Below are positions 35,453-46,509 of a stretch of 64,000 bases of DNA, in pieces. Each line of letters begins with the position of its first letter. The stretch's first letter is position 1. Origin of the DNA: Dryococelus australis (Eukaryota; Arthropoda; Insecta; Phasmatodea; Phasmatidae); contig CM057000.1 in the NCBI GenBank assembly GCA_029891345.1, positions 122,807,838 through 122,871,837 of the forward strand. Reading direction: 5' to 3'. The notes beneath the pieces were generated by a model that saw only the letters and a list, made by a program, of their open reading frames with translations, was not told where the DNA came from and did not search any database. Position numbers and translations under genes: made by a program.

Positions 35453-35499
35453 AAAGTTTAAGACGTAGCCCTATTTTGTGGGACTACGTCCTAAACTTT
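35453..35499. repeat. Near-perfect 16-bp inverted repeat with 15-base loop in PolB
   Basis: AAAGTTTAAGACGTAG (35453-35468) pairs with CTACGTCCTAAACTTT (35484-35499) with one mismatch. The right arm is genuine polymerase coding sequence (GLRPK). The left arm interrupts it, as expected of a templated inverted insertion. Confidence 0.75.
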
Positions 35500-35775
35500 A
35501 CACATACCTTATTTTGAATGAGCAGTGTGTGTGTAAAGCTAAGGGTGTAAAAGCTAACGTGTTAGTTTCTCCTCTACGATAATTATCTGGAATACCTCAT
35601 AAAAATTTCACAGGTTATGGGGACCCAGTATCATTTTCGTTCGCTTGCCGAAAATGTCTTCACCTAACGTGTAACAAAGGTCGCTATGTCACGTGATGAC
35701 GACAAATGCTATGTCGAGCGGGATAATGTGGCATCATTACGTTGGAGGCATTATAAAATTCTGATGTATATTTAA

Positions 35776-36900
35776 CCTACGGATCTATATTGTCTCCTGC
35801 CTTCAACTTGCCATCCATAGATTACAACATCTGTCTGAGAATACACTTGTTTGCTAATCCACATCAACATCCTTCAAGATGCCAGGTCATATCTGCAGTG
35901 CCATCTACAAGCAACGAAGGAAACACCAAATCTCCAGCTTTACTACGCGACATCCAACAGCTTCAAAGAAAATGCCGTCCTGCTGCGAGAGCTGTTTTAC
36001 TGGTTCACCGCATTTCCAGCTTCAAATAAAACAAGTTCGTCACACCACAAGAGTAGTTTTACTAAACACCCTCTACAAGTATCGAAAGAAACACCGTTAT
36101 GCTGCGAGGCTGGTTCACAGCATCTCCAGTTGCTTGGGGAGGCTTACCCTCTCATCACCTGTTATACACTCCAGCGCAGCAGGGTACTTGCCCTCTGCCC
36201 GTCAGCCTGCTAGTAGTTCAACGTAAGTGTGTAAAGAAAATAACAAAAAGGGCTACAAGGAATATTTGTATAATAGAAGATAAGTGAAGATGTGTGACGC
36301 TAAGGAAAATATGTATAAAGGAATTGTGAAAGAAGAAAGTTTTAACAAGATATTTCTGTATATAATGCATGAAGGAATAGTTCATTAATCGAGAAGGGCA
36401 ATATTAGTTGTGTTAATAATTCAGTATTTGTGTATAAATAAAGTGTAACATTAAGTGTGTATAGTGTTGAGAGAGTACTAAAATATTTATTTCAATCTAT
36501 TTATATGTTTAATTTTTACCTCAAAGTGTATATTTTGGGATAAATGTTCGTTGCAACAGGGCGGATACACATAGCTTATAAAATGGTTATGTGAGAAGAA
36601 ACGTAACTGATATATACATAAAAAAGTGAACAAATTTTAAAACTAAATATTTTACATTTTTACTCCATAAAGATTCTAGTTTTAATATAATGTTTTTTCT
36701 TAACTATCCATAATGGAATATACCTATTTTTAAACTTGGAATAGTGTGGTGAAAAACTAAGTCCAACAGGAGTGGGAACACATACTTTGTAAATAGAATA
36801 TGCGAAAAAAAGTGTAGCTGACACTTTGCTTGTGGTGAGTTAAAAATAAATACAATTTATGTCAGGAATGCTGGTAGGTAACAACACCATGCATCCTAAA
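35776..36900. other. Right flank of Polinton: degenerate repeats, no clear gene
   Basis: At 35860-36190 blocks such as AAGCAACGAAGGAAACACC/AAGTATCGAAAGAAACACC and TGCTGCGAGAGCTG/TGCTGCGAGGCTGG recur, suggesting diverged tandem copies. A 115-codon frame (35879-36226) lies on them and ends next to a donor-like AACGTAAGTG. I do not call it a gene. The rest, to 36900, is AT-rich with an AATAAA at about 36438. No inverted copy of sequence left of integrase was recognised here. Confidence 0.4.
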
Positions 36901-36929
36901 ACACGTGTTTAACACAAACTTAATTACCG

Positions 36930-37260
36930 CTTGGGTAGGGACCTTTCACTTTCTGAGCGGGGTTGTGGAGGCTTTCCGGCAGGCGAGCGGAGGGCGAGCA
37001 GCCGACGTCTACTTGTTGCGGCGATCGTTCCAGCAGAGACGGCTTCAGGCATTCGGAGTCGGGGTCCCATTCCAACATGGTGGATGTATATCATAAACAT
37101 ATTAGCGGTTCTCAGCTCAGTTTAGAGTGGGCAGTGGTTGAGATAGGATGTGTGCTTAGTGTGTAATTGCTCTCAGTACATGTACTTAGTCTCGGTATAT
37201 GAAATTTCTCTCGGTATGGATTCATTATGCAATCACTCATTACGCAATTGAAGAGTAGGC
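36930..37260 (-). repeat. Dispersed repeat, copy 2 (reverse)
   Basis: The CCCATTCCAACATGGTGGA block and the later CTCTCGGTAT...CACTCATTACGCAATT block match the 18.2-18.6 kb copy read in the other direction. GC-rich in its left half. Confidence 0.45.
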
Positions 37261-37700
37261 TCTCTAAACTCACTCATTCCATTTATAAATATTTCCAGAA
37301 ATAGCACTGAACGGGGACACATTAAACATACCACACAAAACCTTTAATGAAGAATGCAGTCAATAGCTACACGAATACAAGTGATAATATACATGGGACA
37401 GAAATCATGTAATAACTATGTCGGTCATATGTACATGAGCGCATATAATAGCATATCTGCCAAAACCAGCTCTGTACATAGACTTAGCAACATTTCAGAT
37501 GCACACTAACTTCAAAGAAAAGGGAAAGTACAACAATGTGCTTATTACGACGCATGTAATATGTTGTATATTGCACGTAAACATGAGAAACTAAGTTGCA
37601 ATACTTTTAATTCGCTCTAACAGTGGTTGGTCACATCTTGAACAACTACCCAATGTGAACTAATTTGGTTGTTCATCTGCATGGTACACAACTGTGTTAC
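37261..37700. other. No gene seen
   Basis: AT-rich sequence without assignable features. Confidence 0.4.
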
Positions 37701-39440
37701 TGTCCGTCTAAGCATGGTGAACAGACGTAAGTACACATTTGTAAAAGTAATCTGCATCAGGTGGCACTGCAAAGTACTTCAAAAGATTTCCAACATATTT
37801 AGCTTTCTTCATTGACACCTTGCTTGAAGGTGCAATATCGCTGAGAGACTCGAAGAAGTTGGACCAACTTTGACCTCTTTTAAGCACTCAACAACATGTC
37901 GCTCCCCAGTCATAAAGGCTACGAACGGAAACACGAACATGTTTATGGTTTTCATAAGTGATTACCTTCTGCTAAGATATTTTGAAGGGAAGTGGGGTCT
38001 TACACCGACTGTGTGCAACGGTTTTGCAGTCTTTCACTGACGAGTAATCCTGCATATCAACACTCTTCCATGTTGTTGAAATATGTCATAATACTCTGTG
38101 GAAGCTACTATAACTTCCCTCTTGTGCAGATCTTTCTCTACAGGCCCAAATACACTATCTGGAGGCATGTAACTGTTCCCTCTTACGGGGAAGTAATGTT
38201 CTATTTTCTTCCACCTTGTTGTGGAGTCCGTATAACCACATTGTGCAGCAAGAACCATGGCATTTTTGTTTTGCGGAGCTGCACTATTACTGAGGAGACA
38301 AACTGTATGAATGTCGGAGAGAAACTTGTCTTTTAAATGTTGAAAATAATGTATTAATGCTGATGTGACTTCAGTGGAACTTCCTCCACGCTGTGTTTCA
38401 AGCCAAGTGTGAAATGATATGTATTCCTCCTTCGGCGCGTCTATAGAACCATGATATACCATAAATGCGAGGTTGTAAAACCATTCTTGCCTACTGTAAA
38501 ATGTATCACTAACAGACAGTTTAGTGAGTGGCTGATTCTGTTGACAGTCAAACACAACAGTTATGGATTCAGCTGGATCAATTTTAAGCTGTGAATAAAA
38601 TGTATTTTCTCTAAGTGTGTGTAGTCGTTTGTCAACCATAAGTGTCTTTCTCTCTTTTTCGTATGTTGCAAGCTGCAACTTCTTGTTTTGTTCCTCACAG
38701 AATGAACAAACCTCTGATCGAGGATTGCCAAACCCCAGGTTAAAAGTCATCATGAATATATCATGGAATTTACTGTATAAACATCTATACTCTTGCTGTG
38801 ATGTCCATAGGAGCCACCTTTTTTCACAGACAGTTCTGATGATAAATAATGTCTCACCGACTTTGCTTGCCCATAATGACCTTCACGACAATTTTACATG
38901 CCGATGTGTTTTATAATGCTTTCGGTTATATTCATGTGATATTTACATCTTGCCATATCCATTCCTCCACTTTTCTCTCCTCGGAACACACCTTCTTTCC
39001 TAAATGTTCTCGCCAACCTCACCACTCTGTCCCTGGAATTACACGTTATGGACTCGAATGCTTTTGCACACACAGATATAGATGGCTGTCCTTGGGTATA
39101 AATGCAGTACTCTACTTGCACCGGCCTGCTTATCTTCGAATCCTCCTTCCTTCTGTGTTTACGTTTCGGATACCCTACAGACATGTATTTTAACAAAAAC
39201 TTGTACTGCGCACATTTTACGCCTTACTTGTAAAACATTTCAAAGAAATATTGCATGTCTTTGGCAGTAAAGCTAGAAGCACAGCAGCCATGCTTGGCAG
39301 ATGCAATATGAGGGCAATCGATTGTTGGTACCTTACACTGTGATGTGTATTTCATTTACTTCTGTCTGCTTGGCAGCCACTCGTCACGTTTCTGTTTTCG
39401 TCCTCTGTCTGCAACTACAATTGTAAAGTCCCATATCCAT
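37700..39440 (-). pseudogene. DUF7869-type transposon-derived protein, broken
   Basis: The longest intact part (38753-38034, minus) reads FNLGFGNPRSEVCSFCEEQ, VVFDCQQNQPLTKLSVSD, YSRQEWFYNLAFM, LETQRGGSSTEV, CLLSNSAAPQNKN and HYFPVRGNSYMPPDSVFG. These are blocks of a large arthropod family usually labelled DUF7869, probably a domesticated or mobile DDE-type transposase; the label is from memory. Upstream pieces in other frames supply the N-terminal part (HGCCASSFTAKDMQYFFEM at about 39270, VQVEYCIYTQGQ and AFESITCNSRDRV near 39080, NCREGHYGQAKSVRHYLSSE near 38870). Downstream, SKVSMKKAKYVGNLLKYF at about 37810 is the C-terminal end. Stops or frame changes near 39220, 38895, 38755 and 38030 make it a pseudogene or, less likely, an intron-containing gene. 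The usual SDGC-type motif is altered to LSNSAAPQNKN. Confidence 0.72.
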
Positions 39441-39449
39441 TGTCTACAC

Positions 39450-40320
39450 ATAGCTAAGATCGATGTCCGTCACTTACGTTTTCCCAGAATATTCAATACA
39501 TCATATAACATTATTAACATGTTATTTACTCACCAATATTAACAGTTAAATGCTTACATGTATGGACCAGACACGCTAGCACAGTACTAGAAACACACAC
39601 TATTTACGATACTACCATCAACGAACATATACCAGGAAAGATTGGCAAATCTGGGTGATACTTTTGTTCCCACATTATCTGTGTATCTGTGTATCTATGT
39701 AATTATATATTAACAATGTGCGATACTAGAGCCAGTGTGGCAGAACGTGCATGTCACGAAAATGTAATGTATCATTCAGTACAGAGACACATTTTCAAAA
39801 ATATTATCGACTGGTAACATTTCAACAATAACTAACACATCATTACATGCGAAAAAGATAATGATGGCTAACCTGCTAATCAGTCGCCTGCAACGTTGTC
39901 ATATTCCGTGCTTTATGTTTTGTGTTTTTTTTTGTGTAGTGCCAGTGAGCTAATGTGCCATGCTATTAAAACACTGTGTGTGGAATGCACGAGTTCGGAC
40001 TAGTGCTATTAACTAAGCATGTTCTGATTATCCCTTCTCTATGGACTAAGCGAACTCTGGCGTTTTCCTAAATCTGTGGACTGGGCGTGTTTTGACGTGT
40101 CCTTTGGCTCTATTAATTGAGCGAGACCCACATTTCCCTTCGCAGTGAACTGAATGGGTTCTGCGATGCAACATGAACACAATGGTTCTTCACCAGTGGG
40201 CATAACAAGGTTTCAGCTACACAGGCGGTTTAATTTTAAAGTTGCTTATAGTCTCTGTCTATCGGCCAAGTTTCGTACATATCCCCAAAAGTGGACTTAG
40301 CGAATTTTGGAAACATTCTC
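39450..40320. other. No gene seen
   Basis: Unassigned sequence; a few short frames with no domain. Confidence 0.4.
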
Positions 40321-40329
40321 TTCAATTAT

Positions 40330-40480
40330 GAAATTACTCATTACGAACTTAACCTATAATTTCCTTCTACATGCTTCGAACCAAGGACTAACTCCTCGAC
40401 CCCCCCCCCCCTTTTCCCCTTTCCGGCCAACCTCCTCACTTGTGTTTTAGCAGCCGAAGGGTACACATGTGTACTGATAT
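40330..40480 (-). repeat. Dispersed repeat, copy 3 (reverse)
   Basis: TCGAACCAAGGACTAACTCC, a 12-base C run and CCTCCTCACTTGTG are the reverse complement of the block at 18.18-18.24 kb. ATTATGAAATTACTCATTACG precedes. Confidence 0.6.
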
Positions 40481-41100
40481 GCTTCCTTAAGAGGTGTATA
40501 CAATAACACAATGGAATTGGGGTTTACATACTCAGAAAGACACAGCAACTACCAAAACACTAATCCTTTACTTATATCACCTTTAAATTATACAGGGAGA
40601 TAATCCCTTTGCATTTACGTTTATTAACAACAATTTATGTAAAGTGTTTACTTCGCTATAGCTATGTCTGAACACTCTGACGACCTGTTTAGTGAACTCA
40701 GTACTACCTTCTTTAGTCTAACAAATTAGTCGCAACCGCCAGAAGTTAAGCGACATTGTTCTAACTTGACTCGGCATCAAGACTGACTTTAGTTAAGACC
40801 CGTCTCACGTCTATGTGGGTTTGTATTTACCTCTGAGAATAATGAAGTCACTCTACAATCGCTCGGGGCACTGCAGATCCTAGCTGTCCTGGACCCGCCG
40901 GCGTTGCGGCAGCCTGGTGGCATCTGGGGGAGGTGACCTTGTGACAACCTCCTTTTATACAGGCCCCGCTGGCCTCCTTTATTCTTACCGACCCCTCTGT
41001 TCGATTCTCCTCATCCAAACACGCACCTAGGCTGCTACTACGAAGCCTTGTTGGTGCTTCGTTTCTGCGCCCGTAACAGTAATGTAGTCTCGGCATGTAC
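40481..41100. other. No gene seen; GC-richer patch at 40.85-41.1 kb
   Basis: The 82-codon minus-strand frame at 40848-41096 sits in the GC-richer patch but shows no recognisable domain. Confidence 0.35.
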
Positions 41101-41300
41101 TATTTTATGCTATTACTAATTATGCAGTTATGAAATTACGCAATTATATGTAATTACACCTAATTACTCTGTACAGGTCTCGAACCAAGGACTGGCCACA
41201 CACCCTCCAAAAAATCTTTGTCCCCCAAATGTCGCTTGGGTGCTTTGACTGCTAAAAGGGTACCCCTACACCCAACAGTCAATCACAGCACACATCAGAA
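41100..41300 (-). repeat. Dispersed repeat, copy 4 (reverse)
   Basis: ATGAAATTACGCAATTA, then TCTCGAACCAAGGACTGG match copies 1 and 3, followed by GACTGCTAAAAGGGTACC as in copy 3's AGCAGCCGAAGGGTAC. Confidence 0.55.
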
Positions 41301-41476
41301 GAGGCGTAGCAACCATTTAGCCAATCACAGTATACCTCCCAAGGGGTGGGGAATGGTATGGGGAGGGGATCATCTGATTCCTAGGTTAAATGAATGCACC
41401 AATTTAATCAAATGTCCCTTATGCCATTTTTGCATTTTTTAGTTCCTAAAAAGTACACGCAACCCCTACTGCAGCT

Positions 41477-41615
41477 GATCGACGGGGTTTTCTCGGTGAT
41501 ATCCCGCTTCCTCCGCCCTTGCATTCCGGAGCTACTCTGTACTCGCCTCACTTCACCCTCATCGGCTGTCAAGGCCTCGATGTTAAGAGCCGTCCAAATA
41601 TTTCCACTTCGACTC
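41477..41615 (+). mobile_element. tRNA-derived SINE, 5'-truncated copy 2
   Basis: Starts inside the body at GGGGTTTTCTCGGTGATATC and continues through TTGCATTCCGGAGC, CACCCTCATCGGCTGTCAAG and CTCGATGTTAAGAGCCGTCC. It lacks the tRNA-like head. Confidence 0.8.
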
Positions 41616-41881
41616 CACTCTGTATCAAATGCGGAAACGAGCATTAAGTAGACGGGCTTCTGAAGAATCGCATGAGGGGCTACTCATTCACACTTCTCTG
41701 ATCCCAGCTCTTTAGAAAATTTCTAGAAGTGTGTGTTATTTAATAACACGTAGGCCTATTCACGAATTCCTGTACTGTTTCTTCAGTAAGGCAATTTTAC
41801 AGAGCCAAACGATCTTTGCGTTTGAGGCAGAGATGCGCGGGAGCGATAAGGAAGATACTGCTGCGCGCATAAAGTGCGCTA

Positions 41882-42145
41882 GGGACCACGGTGGCTGAGC
41901 GGTTAGTCTGCTCGCCTCCCACCAAGGCGAACCGTGTTAAAACCCCAGCCGGGCAAATTCCGGATTTTCGCAAGTGGGAGTCGTGCCGGACGATGCCGCT
42001 GGTCGGTGGGTTCTAATCGGATATCTCCCGTTTCCCCCACTCTTGCATTCCGGGTCTGCTCCGTTCTCATCTCATCTCACCCTCGTCGGCTCTCAAGACC
42101 TCGTTTTAAAGAGCCGCCCAAAATCTCTCCCTCACTCTCTCAGAA
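41882..42145 (+). mobile_element. tRNA-derived SINE, copy 3
   Basis: Head GGACCACGGTGGCTGAGCGG then TTAGTCTGCTCGCC, a B-box region (GTGTTAAAACCCC), and the same body as the 48.35-kb copy, with small deletions. Confidence 0.85.
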
Positions 42146-42254
42146 AGCGGACCATAGCCGCTAAACGCAAGACTCTGTACTGGCGTGCATTGTTCTCGTC
42201 ATACTCCGTCTGCGTATAGGACTTTGAGCGGCGAGCCTATAAGATTGTTGGTAA

Positions 42255-42673
42255 AGGCTGTTCACGATAAAGTGAGCACTTTTGAGATCAACCTTAGAGA
42301 AAAACCACTGCTCCGAGCTGCATATATTTTAACGGGTGCACTGAGTGACATGCGCCCTGTCAAGTTGGTAACGATGGAGGGAAAGTAGTTCCATGTTTTA
42401 ACGTCACACAGTAAAAAGAGTTAGTTACCCTTTTTTGTGATAACTTAATTTATTTCTTTCCCTTTCAGTTTTTTTAAGCATCTAAGAGCAAAAATGAACA
42501 GATTTGTATAATATTATTTATCTAATAATGTAACAGTTTCACGTTACCGACGCATGAATAAAGTGGCGAGGCTCATGGCAATGTTAATTTTACATAAGGC
42601 GAGATAACATGCAACGTGCAAACAAGTAGTATTTAGTAGGTCTTTCAAAATTGCTCAATTTACCGTGAACAGC
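42255..42673 (+). mobile_element. MITE family, ~420-bp form, copy b
   Basis: Ends are GGCTGTTCACGATAAAGTGA and, inverted, CAATTTACCGTGAACAGC. The interior has GCATATATTTTAACGGG and GGGAAAGTAGTTCCAT in common with the 56.66-kb copy, and reversed with the 47.25-kb copy. No coding capacity. Confidence 0.85.
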
Positions 42674-43077
42674 GTATAGACAGTCTGTAGAGAATTTTAA
42701 TGCAGGTCCAATGGATATTCTCGTATGTGTCTGACGTGCTCTGTTATGATTTGATGGGGCCTTAACTTGAAATCCCTGCGTGATCGCGACACGACGCCAG
42801 GGATTACAACAGCGTACATATTGGGAGAACGACGACAGCAGTAAGCCCCTCCACCGGCTAGCAGTCAGAGACATGTGTGTCCAAACAACGCGCCGATATA
42901 GGCCTACACGAGGCGAGGGACGTCGTCTATCCACGTCCGACCAGCTTCAAGGCAAGAACGCAGATTGGGTTTGTCCTATCGCCGCCAACATAATGTAATT
43001 TAAATCAATATCAGTCAACTAAACTCCCCCGAGTGTTTAATGGTACCATACCGTGTTATTGTATGTGCATCGTATCT
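42674..43077. other. No gene seen
   Basis: Moderately GC-rich; minus- and plus-strand short frames without domains. Confidence 0.4.
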
Positions 43078-43471
43078 ACAGGCTGATTCCCAATTAGACC
43101 GACAAATTTCGGGAGGTGATTCTTCATGAAAAAGTAAAAGAAAAACATAAGTGATACTTTATACCTAAACCAAATATTAAGGGAGGTATGAGCCCTTAAA
43201 AAACCCCCCGAGATTTTAAGCCGTATTTGTGCAAAATATCGGCTCTTACTTTGAAGGTCCCGATGACATACAATAATTTTCCGAGAGTTGTCACTGTATT
43301 TTCCTTCGTTACCGATTTTTGTACAAATACGGTTTAAAAACTCGTTTTGTAAGGGCTCATACCTCCCTTAATATTCGGTTTAGGTATAAAGTGTCACTTT
43401 TTTTCCCCCCTTTACTTTTTCATGAAGAATCACCTCCCGAAGTTTGTCGGTCTAATTGCGAATCATTCTGT
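43078..43471. mobile_element. Foldback MITE with ~150-bp arms
   Basis: Begins ACAGGCTGATTCCCAATTAG and ends with its inverted counterpart (CTAATTGCGAATCATTCTGT). Inner pairs include GGAGGTGATTCTTCATG with CATGAAGAATCACCTCC, and TTAAGGGAGGTATGAGCCC with GGGCTCATACCTCCCTTAA. A related fragment lies at 59.55-59.69 kb. Confidence 0.9.
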
Positions 43472-44346
43472 ATATAAACACCCTCATACACAATATTGCT
43501 CTAACGTCTCGTCGCTTGTCATTCAGCTACGTGCCTAACCCTATCGTGTATGGAGTTATCTAAATGTAGCTTCATAACAGCACAGTTTGAGATACAGCGT
43601 TTTGAAAAAGCCGTATTTGGTTACGTTGGTGGGAAGGGTGAAAAGGGGGGCGGGGGTAAATTTGTTTTCTAATGCATGCGACGTCTTGAAAGCACGGAAT
43701 AGGCCTCGTCTGAAATACGTGTTGTTATCGTAGTTCGGCAGGTTGGACGCACGTTTTGTAGTTTCGCGAAAATAACATACATTTCGAACACTCTGCAACA
43801 CGGTTAAAACGTCGAATAGGCGCGCTCCTTAACAAAATATAAAACATGAAGAAAATTAACTATACACTTACGATTGTGTTTACTTCAGGACTGCCTTATG
43901 TTGCAACAATTTTGCAAAAAAAGAAAATATTGTGAAACTTTGCCAAATATCTTAAGCTAGCGTCAGGTCTGCATTTAAATGTTAATGAGTTAATATATTT
44001 ATTTTTAACTTGCCTAGTTGAAAATTGTTTATTTCATTTCATAGTTGCCATCAAGTTGTTAAATTTTGTATGATTTTCTACGAATACACAAAAATAACAG
44101 CTTCCAACATATTTATTTCTCTTTGATCGACTAGTTTTGATGTGTTTATTAATGACGTGCTGTCATTTGTCTTTGTGGGAGTTTGTGAATTTGCGCTGTT
44201 TGTCTGAATTCAAGAAGTTCTCATTTTAATCAATTATATTTCTGAAGAACTACGAATTTGTCGAAGCGAGCTATTCTAAATGGCTGTGAGTATGTTACTA
44301 ACAAAATATATTTAACTTATTTACCACCATATGCTGTGTTAATGAC
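43472..44346. other. No gene seen
   Basis: The minus-strand frame 43556-43801 has no recognised domain. The rest is AT-rich. Confidence 0.4.
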
Positions 44347-44588
44347 TATAGGCTGTTCACGGTCAAGTGAGCACTTTTTAAGGCACTTCTAAATTTTTCA
44401 TTTCATCCAATTTACAACTTCCTGCTGCTTTTTAATATAAACATTGCAATGTGACAAATAAACATCATGTATACATTTCACCACCCTCAAAATTTAATGC
44501 ATCAGGCTGCAATACGATATATTTATTAGTGGTTAATGCATGTTGGAAGGGCCTTAAAAAGTGCTCACTTTACCGTGAACAACCTATA
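44347..44588 (+). mobile_element. MITE family, ~240-bp form, copy c
   Basis: TATAGGCTGTTCACGGTCAA at the left and TTTACCGTGAACAACCTATA at the right form clear TIRs extending through AAAAAGTGCTCACTT. The interior differs from copies d and f. Confidence 0.9.
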
Positions 44589-44974
44589 TTACCTATTATC
44601 GCTTATGAATTTACGAGGCTGTTCAGAACGTACGTGATTTACATTAACTTACGGAAAACTCTTCAAATTCATTGAACGGAACCTGAGAATGGGCTGCTAA
44701 ATAATTCATGTTCACGCATATAGCCCACTGCAGATACGAATATTCATTCTTTAAGTTTTTAAAAAAGTTTACTAAAAGGTATATTAAAATAATGGTTTCG
44801 TAACATAGTCGAACTGCTTTGCGTTTATTTTTAGGTTATGCATTTTTTCACACGTGTTAAACCAAGCTAGCTAACCTACGTTTATAGGCAAAATCAGCAG
44901 TGTTTTCATGAATGGTCTCGTAGACTACTATCTTCAGTATTAGTGTGTACCATAGAAAATAAATAGGGTAGAGT

Positions 44975-45570
44975 TTGCATGCAAGATGCGCAGAAGCCAC
45001 TCCAATGTGTCCCAACCATAGACTTAGGATGGGGTAGACCGCTTATTCGTCTTCTGCGCATGTACCCAACATTGACTTACCCTAATCATACACAACTGTC
45101 CACGTCACATGGTCAACAGTTTTTCTTAACTAAAATCCAAACGATGCCGTTTTCGTTAGACGTGTTGGCAGAAAAGCAGTTCGATGTTGGGACACGGAGA
45201 TTGGTTGTGCGCAGCCGGCGAGATCTCTCTACCTCATCTTTGGTCTATGGTCATAACATTGAGCTGCTTGTGTGTCGATAGCACTGTCAACAACAGCGTG
45301 GATAGGATTTGAGGTCGAACAAATTTTTCAGTTGGGGAAGTGATCGGAGATGTTTCTCTACTTCATCTAACCTAGTTTAACTGGAACTAAAATACGTTCA
45401 ACTTAGTCAGCGCCTTTTATTTCATATAAAAGAGCGGGTGTGTTGAAAACCCAAAACTAAACAAACACGTCCATCATGGTTGACCATGTGACATTGACAG
45501 TTGTACTGGCAAAGGGTAATTTGTTTTTTTTGGGGGCATGCGCAATAGACGAAAGTGGGTGTAGGCATCT
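44975..45570. repeat. Dispersed repeat related to 57.5-57.9 kb
   Basis: CTTCTGCGCATGTACCCAACATTGAC, a CACATGGTCAACA block, and TTGGCAGAAAAGCAGTTC with GTTGGGACACGGAGATTGG are shared with 57.5-57.9 kb. At 45464-45560 the ACCATGTGACATTGACAGTTGT block is a reversed copy of the left part, so the unit itself is partly inverted. Confidence 0.65.
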
Positions 45571-46273
45571 CAGGGTGCACGTGCGATACGATATTACGTT
45601 TCCAAAAAATGCCTTATGATCTCGGACAGAAGAGTGATAACGCAAAAGTTTTGTTCACGACAGTGTCCACGATCACACCCGCATTGCTTTTCCCCAGCAT
45701 TCGCAGACAAAGCAGCGTGTACAAACAAGTTTTTATCAGCGACGGTAGACTTATTTCAAAACACAAGAATCAACAAACAAATACAATTTAAGGGGAGGAG
45801 AGAGGTTAGGAAATTAGGACAGAGGAACTTCGTTGTATAAATATAAACAACCAAAGTATACAAACACGTATTATCACACAGTCATTCATTTGCAGATATT
45901 TATAATACTTTTGACCACGTTATTTACTAATCGAGTGCTACTTGAATAAGTGAAGTAGACTAGGCGTATAACCATACAAGCAGTTTAAGATGTCAAACAC
46001 TTTGTAATTGTGTATGGCACACGTTAACCACATGGACAATTTGAATTTCAAATAGGAAGCAAATCGTTATCCTTTAAGAAAACCTCGTAACTCCATAGGT
46101 TTCTACGCTATTATTACACAAAAAACAATCTACTCATCGACTACGTAAAGCTTGTATCTCCCGGAATACCTGCCCTCTAAGATTTTAACAACTTCACTAA
46201 AATGTATTTGCACCCATGTAGAGGAAAGTAGGCTCATTAGTTATCAGTAATATCCTGTTTTTTGTTTTTTAGT
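45571..46273. other. No gene seen
   Basis: Short frames only; none with a domain. Confidence 0.4.
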
Positions 46274-46509
46274 TATGGCTATTCACGGTAAAGTGAGCAC
46301 TTGTTTAAGCCCTCTCATTTGGAATAATAGTCAATAAGTGTTTTTTTTTTTTTTACCATAGCCTTGGACATTAATTTTCTAGTCTGGTGGAATATGTACA
46401 CTGTTTGTAATACTTAGATCGGAATAATTATTTTAAAAATGACAGAAGGATATAACATGGCTGAAAGGAAAAAAGTAACTAGGGCCTAACTTTACCGCAA
46501 ACAGCCTAC
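46274..46509 (+). mobile_element. MITE family, ~240-bp form, copy d
   Basis: TATGGCTATTCACGGTAAAG begins the copy and ACTTTACCGCAAACAGCCTA ends it. The CATTTGGAATAATAGTCA and ATGGCTGAAAGGA blocks are shared with the 56.07-kb copy. Confidence 0.85.

Larger units (their letters stand above)
22192..35775. mobile_element. Degenerate Polinton/Maverick (virus-like self-synthesising transposon)
   Basis: All core genes of the class are present as broken copies. Minus strand from left: integrase, DUF8207-like protein, coiled-coil protein and A32/FtsK-type ATPase. Plus strand: PLA2-like protein, adenain-type protease, penton-like protein, double-jelly-roll capsid protein, accessory genes and PolB. The limits given are the outermost recognised coding ends; the element must extend further on both sides. 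I could not identify terminal inverted repeats or target-site duplications, so the ends may be deleted or diverged. Three microsatellite expansions (29.1, 34.3 and 35.35 kb) interrupt coding sequence. It cannot encode functional products as it stands. Confidence 0.9.
32506..35775 (+). pseudogene. Polinton protein-primed family B DNA polymerase, multiply frameshifted
   Basis: This enzyme copies the element. The N-terminal region carries DVHISQYKPFTVGVSHTNL, then QFEELNNISVNVYSV and a zinc-binding KKFVCERCFQYFGSGEKL. A central part includes CNICNKLLGE and the exonuclease-type block VFHNVQNYDTHFLMKPL near 33680. Polymerase blocks are YFDINGLYSHTM (motif A, near 34535), FKLMINSVCGKTLQN (motif B, 34965-35009) and YCDTDS (motif C, 35271-35288). 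The C-terminal part has GDMKDEC, GLRPKLYTY and NKVAMSRDDDKCY, with a stop at 35775. Breaks include stops near 32773, 33264 and 34683, a TC microsatellite at 34.3 kb, a TA microsatellite at 35.36 kb and a hairpin insertion at 35.46 kb. The start is uncertain and may lie as far upstream as 32143. The catalytic Asp residues of motif C are intact, but the gene is not translatable. Confidence 0.92.

Noticed and set aside
35749..35760. TATAAAA-like box right of PolB
   Set aside because: It lies within the last PolB codons (HYKI) and has no initiator at the right distance.
35879..36226. 115-codon frame right of PolB
   Set aside because: It overlaps diverged tandem repeats and has no recognised domain. 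The donor-like site after it is noted but is not enough to call a gene.
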